Shown: positions 6,647-13,845 of the stretch, one piece after another
Numbering within the stretch: position 1 is the stretch's first letter
How the letters are laid out: each line of letters begins with the position of its first letter
Assembly (NCBI GenBank): GCA_002307115.1
Contig: DBTP01000124.1
Location: 1 to 18,431, forward strand
Length of the DNA stretch: 18,431 nt
Direction: 5' to 3'
Source of the DNA: Fibrobacter sp. UBA1313
GTDB taxonomy: Bacteria; Fibrobacterota; Fibrobacteria; Fibrobacterales; Fibrobacteraceae
Program-made: the position numbers and the translations under genes
Notes under the pieces: model-generated
The model's input: only the letters and a program-made list of their open reading frames with translations
The model's database searches: none
Told to the model about the DNA's origin: nothing

Positions 6647-7442
6647 TGATGTTTCCTTGCGGGGCGATCTTCCCGGGGAACATGGCTTGTGTTTGCACTT
6701 ACGTTCTGGTGATAAGACGATGCTTTTCGATGCCGGGAAATCGGATCAGGTGGTCGCGAATTTAGACACCTTGCAGCTTGCGGATACGGCACCCACGTGG
6801 ATTGCTCTGAGTCATGGACATTACGATCATACAACGGGGGTTCCTGCGTTACTAAATCGCTATCCCCAAGCCCAATTGCATTTTCATCCCCAACTGTTAG
6901 AGCCAAAGTGGATTTTAGATCCCGGCGATCAATGGCGTTATGGCGGCATTCCAGAAGCATTTTATAGGCTGGATGCTCACTACCTTCAGCCCCATCGATG
7001 CTTCATGGAACTTATTCCCGGGGTATTTGCGAGTGGTTCTGTGGTGGGGGACCATTCACACAATGAAGTGCGCGGGCATTTCTTTCGAAAGCTAGGAGAA
7101 CATTGTATCCCTGATGCGTTCCCGGACGAACAGATTCTGCTTGTGAAAACAGAGAAAGGCGTTTCCATTCTCAGTGGTTGCATGCACACCGGCCTGGACG
7201 CGACGTTACGTAAGGCGCGGGAATTATTTCCTCAAGATCCTTTCTATGCCTTGGTGGGCGGCCTGCATTTAGAGGGAAAATCACAGGGGGAATTCGCCAT
7301 GATTTTGGAGACTATTCAAAAAGCAGGCATTCAAAAAGTGATGCCGTTACATTGCACGGGGCAGGGCTTTGTGGATTATCTTGCAAAATATGCGGAAGAT
7401 CTTTGGGTGCCAGGTTCTTTGGGATCATTCATGGAACTTTAA
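6615..7442 (+). CDS. Metallo-beta-lactamase-fold hydrolase, COG1237 type
   Basis: 275 aa. Metal-binding motif SHGHYDHTTG (about 67-76) is the canonical HxHxDH; further ligands are suggested by DHSHNE, GCMHTG (about 191-196), GGLHLEG and the C-terminal PLHCTG. This arrangement, with Asp in VVINDV near the N-terminus, matches the group named after methanopterin-type ribofuranosyl-aminobenzene phosphate synthase; most members have no proven substrate and the methanopterin name should not be transferred to a bacterium without evidence. GGGGAGGG lies nine bases before the ATG at 6615 and supports it over a GTG at 6606. It overlaps the DUF134 gene by 32 bp. COG1237 enzymes recur beside NifX/MinD-ferredoxin clusters, so it probably belongs functionally to that system. 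Confidence 0.85.
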   Translation: MNPIKLTVVINDVSLRGDLPGEHGLCLHLRSGDKTMLFDAGKSDQVVANLDTLQLADTAPTWIALSHGHYDHTTGVPALLNRYPQAQLHFHPQLLEPKWILDPGDQWRYGGIPEAFYRLDAHYLQPHRCFMELIPGVFASGSVVGDHSHNEVRGHFFRKLGEHCIPDAFPDEQILLVKTEKGVSILSGCMHTGLDATLRKARELFPQDPFYALVGGLHLEGKSQGEFAMILETIQKAGIQKVMPLHCTGQGFVDYLAKYAEDLWVPGSLGSFMEL

Positions 7443-7491
7443 GGGTACCTTAAGTCTATTTTGCCGAAAAATAATTTGCGAAAGTATCTTA

Positions 7492-7800
7492 AGGGCACTT
7501 CTAAAAATTGGTTTGCGACCGCAAAATTGCGCGAGGCCGAGCCAGAAACACGAACACTTGCGCTTTAGCGCTTAGTGAGAGTGATCCCTCATAGATGCTT
7601 TGCAGAAATGAGCGGGAGCAGGCGCGATTGTTGGCCAAAACGAGTGCAACGGGCATACTTGCATGCCCATTGCTGAGTTGCATCAACAAGTGTATAAGCA
7701 CAAAAGTGGACAATAATGGTGTTATTAGCCACTTTGAGCAACGAACTATGGCGATGCGCCACAGCCAATTTTGCAGAAAAGGAATTTTTAGAGGTAACCT
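7492..7800 (+). mobile_element. MITE-like repeat element, copy 2 (longest copy)
   Basis: 309 bp, the most complete copy. Left terminus AGGGCACTTCTAAAAATT (7492-7509); right terminus (7783-7800) is its inverse with 3 mismatches. TA flanks both ends (7490-7491 and 7801-7802), as expected for IS630/Tc1-mariner-type insertion. Internal hairpin at 7646-7673 (11-bp arms, one mismatch, 6-nt loop). The copy at 1-272 equals this one minus 30 bp, and the copy at 2582-2819 equals it minus 71 bp. No transposase is encoded, so it would be mobilised in trans. A 70-residue minus-strand frame ends inside the left terminal repeat (TAG of TTTTTAGA) and is partly kept in the other copies; I do not call it a gene. 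Confidence 0.75.
7646..7673. repeat. Internal hairpin of the repeat element
   Basis: Arms GCAACGGGCAT and ATGCCCATTGC separated by a 6-nt loop. The equivalent structure is perfect at 2709-2736 and degenerate at 147-174. Its conservation inside all three copies suggests the element's RNA or single-stranded DNA folds here. Confidence 0.6.
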
Positions 7801-7842
7801 TAAATTATATTTTTGTCTTTTAGTGCCTTAAGAGGAGCTCCA

Positions 7843-8697
7843 ATGAATACGCCTTTTTATGTTTTTATGAAGTTGCTTCCGAAGAATATCGTCTCCCGAT
7901 TATTCGGTGCCTTCACGCGCCTTCGGATTCCTTTTTTGAGTACTTGTGCTCGCGATTGGTTTGCCAAGCATTATAAACTCAACATGGAAGAATCGGAGAA
8001 ACCCCTCTCTGATTACCCGAACATCGCTAAACTTTTTATTCGCCATTTGAAACCGGGCGCGCGTCCCATTGCGGCTTCCGAAGTGGTGAGTCCTGTGGAT
8101 GGTCATCTTTCGCAGACGGGCGTTTTTGATGGCGAAATGACCGAGATGATTCAGTGTAAGGGCAAAACGTATTCCCTCACTTCTCTTTTGCGCGATGCGG
8201 ATCTTGCGAATAAATTTAAGGGTGGTTGCTGGGCGACGATTTACCTTGCTCCTTTCAACTATCACCGCATTCATTCTCCCGTCGAAGGGGAACTTCTCTC
8301 CGCCCATTATTGTCCGGGTCGTCTCTGGCCAGTGAATTTGGGGAGCGTGGAACGCATTGAAGGGCTTTTTGCGATTAACGAACGCCTCACCAGCCGCATA
8401 CGCATGACTGCGGGGGGTGAAATGCTGGTTGTTAAAGTCGGCGCCACTAACGTAGGCCGTATCTCTGTGGAATATTCAGAATCTTTGATAACCAATGCGG
8501 GTATTTTGCCCCGTTCAAAACCTCGTTTTGATTGGCTTCCACTCGCTCACCTTGATTTTGAAAAAGGGGGCGAACTCGCCTGTTTCGAAATGGGTAGCAC
8601 GGTGATTTTGGTTGCGAACAAAGAAGTGCGCGATCGCCATCCGTCTCTTTTCCAAAGTACTTTGGGAAAAGATGTGCGTGTGGGTGAAGCGCTTTAG
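7843..8697 (+). CDS. psd: Phosphatidylserine decarboxylase proenzyme
   Basis: 284 aa. Makes phosphatidylethanolamine from phosphatidylserine at the inner membrane, using a pyruvoyl group formed by self-cleavage. The catalytic triad is recognisable: Asp86 in SPVDGHL, His141/His144 in NYHRIHSPVEG, and Ser252 in the cleavage motif MGST (250-253), where most bacterial enzymes have LGST; cleavage between Gly251 and Ser252 would release the small alpha chain of about 33 residues. AAGAGGAG six bases before ATG 7843 fixes the start; a frame starting at 7813 lacks this. The gene begins 42 bp after the repeat element and leads an apparent operon of four genes. No pssA in the window. Confidence 0.95.
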   Translation: MNTPFYVFMKLLPKNIVSRLFGAFTRLRIPFLSTCARDWFAKHYKLNMEESEKPLSDYPNIAKLFIRHLKPGARPIAASEVVSPVDGHLSQTGVFDGEMTEMIQCKGKTYSLTSLLRDADLANKFKGGCWATIYLAPFNYHRIHSPVEGELLSAHYCPGRLWPVNLGSVERIEGLFAINERLTSRIRMTAGGEMLVVKVGATNVGRISVEYSESLITNAGILPRSKPRFDWLPLAHLDFEKGGELACFEMGSTVILVANKEVRDRHPSLFQSTLGKDVRVGEAL

Positions 8698-8736
8698 GTT
8701 ATTTGCGTGCGTTGGGAAAAAGAAAATCTGGACACT

Positions 8737-9534
8737 ATGCAGGCGACAAAGGAATTTGTACGCCTCTTTCAATCAGTGCCTGACCCTATCGTGGATATTG
8801 CGAAAAAGGCGGAGACGGAAGAAGCTCGCATCGCTTGGTGTCTTTTGGGTTGCGCTCTTTTCCAGGAAATTTCTTTTCCCACATTTCGCCGTGTTTTCGG
8901 GGCTCTTTTTGAGGCTTTTCCCGAGGACCGGTTGTGGGAGTTTCCGCTCCCCGAAGAAAAAATACTGTTGAAAATTTCCAGCGAGGCGTTGGGTAAAATA
9001 GCCTGGAATTTAAGGGAACAAGTGCCCGGAATTTTTTGGAGCGTGGGCGCTTTTGTGCGCCACCATAGACCTCTTGCCGACTGGATCACTTCCCGCGATG
9101 TCAAAGGGATCTGGCGCGATTTGGGTGAAATTCATTTTATGGGTAAACAGGCGTATCGTCCTAAAGCCATTTATGCGATTAAACGTTTGACTTCACCCGC
9201 TCCTTTCGGACTCGGACTTTGTTGCTCTCCCTCAGAAGCGAAATGTCCTATGCCTTTCACCATGGGGTGTCGCCGCTGGATTGGTTTCGTGGGCCCGGGA
9301 AAGGCTCTCCACTATTCAGAAATGGAAGAGGAGAAAAAACAAAAATTGGGACGTTCTCTTTATACCGCACTGGCGCCAGGGAACGAAATGGCCGCCGCCC
9401 ATGCGTTGCAATTCTTTTTAGAAGATGGCACCACCGATTTTATTTGTCGTGAACATACGGAAGGTTGCACAAAATGCCCCTTGGCTCCCTATTGTTGCAA
9501 GTCCGTGCTAGAAACAAAATTATATGACACATGA
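8737..9534 (+). CDS. Unrecognised protein with C-terminal endonuclease III-type [4Fe-4S] motif
   Basis: 265 aa from ATG 8737; a GTG at 8707 would add ten residues. The C-terminus has Cys237-x6-Cys244-x2-Cys247-x5-Cys253, precisely the spacing of the [4Fe-4S] loop of endonuclease III and MutY, preceded by AAHALQFFLEDG, which matches the helix that leads into that loop. The segment IHFMGKQAYRPKAIYAIKRL (about 132-151) looks like the basic helix preceding the helix-hairpin-helix in those enzymes. However, I cannot find the LPGVGxKTA hairpin or the catalytic Lys/Asp, and there are extra cysteines (LCCSPSEAKC, MGC) in the middle. It is therefore a candidate divergent member of the HhH-GPD DNA-repair superfamily, perhaps inactive or retargeted. 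It follows psd by 39 bp and overlaps the next gene by 11 bp. Confidence 0.7.
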   Translation: MQATKEFVRLFQSVPDPIVDIAKKAETEEARIAWCLLGCALFQEISFPTFRRVFGALFEAFPEDRLWEFPLPEEKILLKISSEALGKIAWNLREQVPGIFWSVGAFVRHHRPLADWITSRDVKGIWRDLGEIHFMGKQAYRPKAIYAIKRLTSPAPFGLGLCCSPSEAKCPMPFTMGCRRWIGFVGPGKALHYSEMEEEKKQKLGRSLYTALAPGNEMAAAHALQFFLEDGTTDFICREHTEGCTKCPLAPYCCKSVLETKLYDT

Positions 9535-10438
9535 TTTAATTCAATATCTTTTGCGACCCTTCTGCGGTTTTCGAATCTCTTTTGCGCCGTTCTTGTCTGT
9601 GTTTGGGACGATTGTCTTTCTCTCTCTTGCTGGATGCGATATTCGGGATAAGGATCTCGCTGAAATTGATTTTGGAAGTTTGACCTACTGCGGTAGATCT
9701 CCCGTTTCTTATTCACACAGTGAAAAAATAGAAGGGGAGTTTGCGCCCAATGCTCAAACATTAAAAGATTATTCGTTTCATGGATATGCTGATATGTTAT
9801 ATGTAACAGCGCCTGGCGATTCTTTGCATGTGATGATTCTCGAATTTGAAAACGATGTTTTTGCGCTGGGCTTTTTTATGAATAGTGGACTTTTCCAAGA
9901 AAAACTCCCCGTGATCAAAGGGGAATACTTGGAACAGAGCATGCGTGCTGGGCGCCGTTTATTCATTTTCAGACATAGCCGCTTGCGGAGACACGAACGT
10001 GGGCTGTTAGAAAAATTTGTACAAAGTTTTCCGAATTATCGTGCGGGACTTCCCCAAGAATTTTTAAGTCTGCCATTCCATGACCGTGACATAGGCCGAA
10101 CTTCCATTCAAACACGTTATTTTCATGGGGTGACGACAACGTTCCCCATGCTGGTGCAGAGTTATTCTCGCGAGGCGCTCTATTGGAATATTGCCCGCAG
10201 TTGGAATTCGGTATCGGAGGGGGAGTGGAATTTGTGGGTTTCCAAGTTGCAGAAGGCCGGAAAACAGGTCCGTTTTCAGCAAGACGAAATCGCTTTTGAT
10301 GCAGGGAACGGAGAACGGGCCCTCGCGACAAGGCTCCCTGGGGGGCGCATCGTATGCGTGTGGGGGGCTCTGGACCCGAACACGCTTCGTGAACAATATA
10401 AAGAAGCGCGACAAAGTGTTTACGATGCCCGTTTTTGA
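9524..10438 (+). CDS. Predicted lipoprotein
   Basis: 304 aa. The N-terminus has a long hydrophobic signal ending in the lipobox SLAGC (Cys38), so the product is probably a membrane-anchored periplasmic lipoprotein. The mature region begins DIRDKDLAEIDFGS. A central segment (YADMLYV, then VMILEFENDVFALGFFMNSG) loosely resembles the core of DUF6599 proteins, but I would not assign the family on that. The C-terminus has LATRLPGGRIVCVWGALD and a charged helix. The ATG overlaps the end of the Fe-S-motif gene by 11 bp, and the next gene follows after 13 bp, so it sits in the middle of an operon. No catalytic motif is visible. Confidence 0.75.
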   Translation: MTHDLIQYLLRPFCGFRISFAPFLSVFGTIVFLSLAGCDIRDKDLAEIDFGSLTYCGRSPVSYSHSEKIEGEFAPNAQTLKDYSFHGYADMLYVTAPGDSLHVMILEFENDVFALGFFMNSGLFQEKLPVIKGEYLEQSMRAGRRLFIFRHSRLRRHERGLLEKFVQSFPNYRAGLPQEFLSLPFHDRDIGRTSIQTRYFHGVTTTFPMLVQSYSREALYWNIARSWNSVSEGEWNLWVSKLQKAGKQVRFQQDEIAFDAGNGERALATRLPGGRIVCVWGALDPNTLREQYKEARQSVYDARF

Positions 10439-10451
10439 GTATATTTAGCCC

Positions 10452-10781
10452 ATGGCAATCGAAACACTTGCAGAAACATTACTTGAAAAACTCCGCTGGA
10501 TTGCACAAGCGGAAACGGTGGTGGGGAAACCCATTCAGGCGGGCAGCGCGACTATTATTCCGGTGAGCCGCGTCTCTCTAGGTTTTGCTCTTGGCGGTCA
10601 TGCGGGCAAAGGCGATACCTCTGCTTCTGGCGGGGGCGCGACTGTGGATCCTGTGGCTTTCCTCGTCATCAATGGCGATGATGTGCGCATTCTCCCCATT
10701 CAGAAGGATAATTCCTTGGTTTCCAAGGTTGCGGACCTCGTGCCGGATATTGTAGCCGCATTCAAAGCTAAAGAATCGTAA
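10452..10781 (+). CDS. GerW/YtfJ-family protein
   Basis: 109 aa, slightly shorter than Bacillus YtfJ. The family core is present: an N-terminal amphipathic helix with LLEKLRWIAQAETVVGKPI, then the strand ATIIPVSRVSLGFALGGHAGKG, a glycine-rich loop SASGGGATVDPVAFLVINGDDVRILPI, and a charged C-terminal helix. The family was named for spore germination and cortex in Bacillus, but members are widespread in non-sporulating bacteria and archaea where the role is unknown; no sporulation gene is near. The ATG has only a weak ribosome-binding site and follows the lipoprotein gene by 13 bp, so it is probably read by coupling. The open frame continues past the TAA for 67 codons with no start of its own (next entry). 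Confidence 0.85.
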   Translation: MAIETLAETLLEKLRWIAQAETVVGKPIQAGSATIIPVSRVSLGFALGGHAGKGDTSASGGGATVDPVAFLVINGDDVRILPIQKDNSLVSKVADLVPDIVAAFKAKES

Positions 10782-10992
10782 GCGCTCAAAAATTTTTTTA
10801 CAAATTCTTTTTTTTCAAAAGTATTCACTTTTAACAGTGTTCCATCTGGGGATCGTCTTCGATATCGGCCCTTGTTTGTTGTTTACACGGGAAGTAATAA
10901 CAGAATAAATTTGGGAGATAAATGGTACGCCACTGAAAATCAATGGGATTGTGTCCGCTCAAACAGCAACTGTTATAAATGGTAGGAATCTT
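10782..10992 (+). other. Spacer with an in-frame open remnant downstream of the GerW-family gene
   Basis: A stretch of A/T runs just after the gerW-like stop (about 10787-10817) may act as a weak terminator, though no strong stem precedes it. In the same frame as the GerW protein the sequence stays open to a TAG at 10983-10985; its last part reads GDKWYATENQWDCVRSNSN followed by CYKW, which looks like real protein with paired cysteines rather than random sequence. There is no ATG in the frame. It may be the decayed C-terminal end of a secreted protein, related or not to the gene that follows, or chance. Confidence 0.3.
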
Positions 10993-11712
10993 ATGAAAAA
11001 ATCATTCAAAAAATTTTTTCTTTCTTTGGTCGCAATGGCTGCGGTCGCATTTGCTTCTGTTGACTCGTTGTATGAAATAGACGGTTCTGCGTTCAATGAA
11101 CGCAATAAAACTAAAGGGCCCAAGGCTTTAGTCAATGTTGGTCGTTCCATGGGAAAAGATAACATTGCCATAGAACGTCATGACCCTCACATAGGCTATA
11201 TAATTCAGGACTCGATCCATATTTCTCTAAAAAAATCGGAGCAATGGATTGAAATGGAAAAGAATACCGCTTATTCCATTTGTGTCGATGATTCGAAAGG
11301 AGGCATTTGGAAAGTCAATGATTTTTCATACAATAAAGAAACGGATAATTGCATCCAGCTCCATTCCGGCCATTACGTGAAATCCGGCAAAATCCAGTAC
11401 GCGACTAAAATGGGGAATGGCTATACGTTCCATCTTTTGGTTGGCATGAAGTATATCGACTTAAGAGGGAAAAAACATTTGCTCGGATATAATGGAGATC
11501 ATACGTTTACTCGTTATGGTAAAATAATATACTTTGATTCCCTACGATATGAAGAAATCAACAAGGTCCTTGCCGTGGACAAGTATAAGGTAACGGAATG
11601 CGAATTTGTCCAAACTTTGTGGGATTCGATTCCATCCGAACTGGGTCGGGAGCCTTTTTATCTCCAGTATAGTGACAACTATCTTTTCTGGATAAACAAA
11701 AAAAATCTATGA
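10993..11712 (+). CDS. Secreted SUMF1/FGE-like protein, N-terminal part (frame broken at 8-A run)
   Basis: 239 aa. Start at ATG 10993 with TAGGA upstream; the signal peptide MKKSFKKFFLSLVAMAAVAFA is textbook, with predicted cleavage before SVDS, so the product is exported. After a region I do not recognise (about 25-185), VLAVDKYKVTECEFVQTLWDSIPSE matches the entry of the formylglycine-generating-enzyme-like (SUMF1) domain, where family members read V-D-x-Y-x-V-T-x-x-x-F. The frame then stops at TGA 11710-11712, just after a run of eight A (11698-11705). The rest of the domain lies in the -1 frame from 11697 onward, so this is the front half of a split gene. The poly-A run could be a real mutation, phase-variable tract, slippage site (A AAA AAT) or sequencing error. 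Confidence 0.7.
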   Translation: MKKSFKKFFLSLVAMAAVAFASVDSLYEIDGSAFNERNKTKGPKALVNVGRSMGKDNIAIERHDPHIGYIIQDSIHISLKKSEQWIEMEKNTAYSICVDDSKGGIWKVNDFSYNKETDNCIQLHSGHYVKSGKIQYATKMGNGYTFHLLVGMKYIDLRGKKHLLGYNGDHTFTRYGKIIYFDSLRYEEINKVLAVDKYKVTECEFVQTLWDSIPSELGREPFYLQYSDNYLFWINKKNL

Positions 11713-12407
11713 TAAAAGGCGGCTTTTGTAACGCCCATGATTCTGCCGCCGTCCGCATTTATCTGCAACACGCCCTTGTTTATGCGAACAACCGCAGTAT
11801 AAGGGACGGCTTCCAGCCGGTATATAGATTTGAAGAGTGTGATGCTCTTTCTTATGGTAATGATTTTAAAAAGGATGGTAGTTTTTGGGTAGAGAATGCC
11901 AGTTTTTTTGACGACACGACTTCTCGATGTGTTCACATCAACAAGGATGCCGATGGATACCGGCTGCCTTATTACGATGAATGGATGGCGCTTGCTCGGG
12001 CTGGTGAAAGCTATCGGAGTCTTATTTGGGGATGGGGTGAAGATTCAACGACTGCCTCTCAATATGCGTGGTTCGGCGTCAGGGATCCGGAAGACATGTA
12101 TTCCAAAATGGATCCAGATGATTATTCGGATAGAAATTGGTTGGAGTCTTCTTGCGGAGAAAGGCTGCAAAAATCCCGTCCTGTGGGCATGTTGAAGCCC
12201 AATGCATACGGCCTTTACGATATGTTCGGTCTCGTATGCGAAAATGTCATATTGCAAAGGAATGTAACTGATCATGTTCAAACCACGTCTTGTAAGGGAG
12301 GTTTTTTGACCGACTCCCTTAAAGCCTTGAATTTTGACGAAAAATGCAGTGATTTTGATAGAATGAAAACATTCCAAGGCCTGCGTTTAGTTCGACAGAT
12401 AAAGTAG
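11709..12407 (+). CDS. SUMF1/FGE-like domain, C-terminal part of the split gene
   Basis: 232 codons, continuing the domain begun in the previous frame. Conserved positions are easily seen: ALVYANNRSIRDGFQPVYRF (the Y-A/C-N-W-R-S helix), GYRLPYYDEWMALARAG (family: RLPTEAEWEYAARGG), YAWFG, RPVGMLKPNAYGLYDMFGLVCENV (family: PVGxxxPNxFGLYDMxGNVWEWV) and a C-terminal QGLRLVRQIK. The family NVWEW is altered to LVCEN and the usual CRxxxR active-site segment is not evident, so oxidation of sulfatase cysteines is unlikely; many secreted family members have unknown roles. No signal peptide and no ribosome-binding site precede ATG 11709, which supports reading this as the second half of the gene starting at 10993. 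It ends 6 bp before a gene-poor stretch. Confidence 0.65.
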   Translation: MIKGGFCNAHDSAAVRIYLQHALVYANNRSIRDGFQPVYRFEECDALSYGNDFKKDGSFWVENASFFDDTTSRCVHINKDADGYRLPYYDEWMALARAGESYRSLIWGWGEDSTTASQYAWFGVRDPEDMYSKMDPDDYSDRNWLESSCGERLQKSRPVGMLKPNAYGLYDMFGLVCENVILQRNVTDHVQTTSCKGGFLTDSLKALNFDEKCSDFDRMKTFQGLRLVRQIK

Positions 12408-12831
12408 ATCAATATGCATTTATCAAACGTGCCACTCTTTATACTGGCAATCGCTGTCGCTAGTCCGTTCGCGGAAAAAAGCTCTTTACGTAGTCCACCC
12501 CCTGCTTTGACCTGTAGGTTATTTTGCCCGCAGCATCGGGAATATCGACCAGAAAATACATGTACATTTCGTTCCCCTACAAAGCGTATTTACGCCTATG
12601 AAAAGGATAAATAAAAAATCGATTTGCAATAGAAATATTTGCAAATCCGAAGAAAAAAGAGCCTTGCTTTCTTAAGCAGCCTGTTTAGGTGCAAAAATCA
12701 GCGGAAGTTCACATTAAGGCAATGAAACACCGAGCTTTTCTTATTTCTAGCAAAGAAAGAAAATCGCCGTTCGGGGCGCGCACAGTGCTTTTTTCTATAT
12801 TTTGTGGGTCATTTTAACCTAGGTATGGTAC
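12408..12831. other. Gene-poor region between the split gene and the foldase gene
   Basis: 424 bp without a convincing gene. Two weak candidates overlap on opposite strands: a 66-codon frame at 12414-12614 (+) with a hydrophobic start but no ribosome-binding site, and a 35-codon frame at 12567-12460 (-), MYMYFLVDIPDAAGKITYRS and so on, preceded by AGGGG. The latter looks more protein-like and may be a fragment. An inverted repeat lies at 12621-12647. TATATT at 12796-12801, about 30 bp before the foldase ATG, could be its -10 element, with no clear -35. Confidence 0.35.
12621..12647 (-). terminator. Inverted repeat, possible terminator
   Basis: GATTTGCAA and TTGCAAATC form a perfect 9-bp stem with a 9-nt loop. 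Read on the minus strand the stem is followed by GATTTTTTATTT, as in an intrinsic terminator, but it is A/T-rich and no transcribed minus-strand gene precedes it. Confidence 0.35.
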
Positions 12832-13845
12832 ATGCGTTTACTGTCTTATGTCCGTCAATCTATTCTTCCCGTGATGCTTATGGCGGGAATTGCCTCTGCT
12901 CAATTGATGAGTGGTAAAAATTTTGATGTTATCCGCGTTGAGAAAGTCGGAATTACCCAAGGTAAGGTCGATAGCCTTGCTAAAATGCTCGGGGAACAAC
13001 AGGCTAAAGGTCGCGAGATTCCAGCCGAAGCGCAGATGCAGCTCCGTTGGGCTGTAATTGATAACCTGGTGGGCCAAGAACTCCTCAAACTCGAAATTAA
13101 AAAACAGGGCATTAAGGCTTCTACCACTAAGGTCGATAGCTTAATCAAGATTTTCAAGTCCCAGTATCCGAGCGAAGATGTGTTCAACAAAGAACTCAAG
13201 AAATCGGGTGCGACTCAAGCGATGTTCCGCGAAAAGGTCGAGCAGCAACTTCAGAGCGAATCCCTTCTTGAAAAGAAGGTTCCTTATCCAGCGGATCCAA
13301 CGGATAAGCAAATTGCCGCTTATTGGGAATTGAACAAAGGGAAGGTCTCCATTAACGACACGATCAGTGGCGCCCAAATCATCTTTAAGAGTAAAAAGGG
13401 TGAAACTGCTCAGCAGATCTCCGACAAGAAGGATATGCTCAAGGGACTGGCGGCTCAAGTTCGTGCAAGTAAAGCAAGCTTTGCTCAGCTTGCCGCCCAA
13501 TACAGCGATGATTCCGATGCTCGTAAGACCGGTGGTGTCATGAATAAGTTTCTCCCCAACTCTCTGGGACAGGAATTTGTGAAGGGTATTTCTAAGCTTA
13601 AAGTGGGTGATATCTCCGATGTGATTACCACTAAAGAGGGTGTCATGATTTTCATGCTTACCGAAAAGAATGACGGAAAGATGGAAAGCTACAAACACCA
13701 GATTGATTATATCCTCCGCGTCCAGGCGGAGCAAGAACGTCAGATGTCTATCAAAAATTATTTGGATCAACTGGCTAAAACCTATAAGGTTCAATATCTG
13801 AATTCTGATTACACTCCACCGGAGGCGATCGGAGGTAAGAAGTGA
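12832..13845 (+). CDS. Periplasmic parvulin-type peptidyl-prolyl isomerase (PpiC/SurA-like)
   Basis: 337 aa. Signal peptide of about 23 residues ending ASA before QLMSGKN, so exported. An N-terminal alpha-helical chaperone region (about 35-160, SurA-N-like, with AVIDNLVGQELLKLEIKKQGIKAS) is followed by one parvulin rotamase domain (about 178-285): SGAQIIFKSKKG at its start, FAQLAAQYSDDSDARKTGG in the middle and LKVGDISDVITTKEGVMIFMLTEK at its end. The rotamase core is well conserved. It probably assists folding of outer-membrane or secreted proteins. The stop codon TGA overlaps the GTG start of prfB by two bases. The gene begins after a gene-poor stretch with a possible -10 (TATATT, 12796-12801), so it is likely the head of a ppiC-prfB transcript. 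Confidence 0.9.
   Translation: MRLLSYVRQSILPVMLMAGIASAQLMSGKNFDVIRVEKVGITQGKVDSLAKMLGEQQAKGREIPAEAQMQLRWAVIDNLVGQELLKLEIKKQGIKASTTKVDSLIKIFKSQYPSEDVFNKELKKSGATQAMFREKVEQQLQSESLLEKKVPYPADPTDKQIAAYWELNKGKVSINDTISGAQIIFKSKKGETAQQISDKKDMLKGLAAQVRASKASFAQLAAQYSDDSDARKTGGVMNKFLPNSLGQEFVKGISKLKVGDISDVITTKEGVMIFMLTEKNDGKMESYKHQIDYILRVQAEQERQMSIKNYLDQLAKTYKVQYLNSDYTPPEAIGGKK

Noticed and set aside
12414..12614. 66-codon plus-strand frame after the SUMF1-like gene
   Set aside because: No ribosome-binding site and no recognisable sequence; an antisense 35-codon frame with AGGGG upstream is at least as plausible, and neither is convincing.
13141..13794. 217-residue minus-strand frame inside the parvulin gene
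   Set aside because: Antisense shadow of a clearly coding plus-strand gene.
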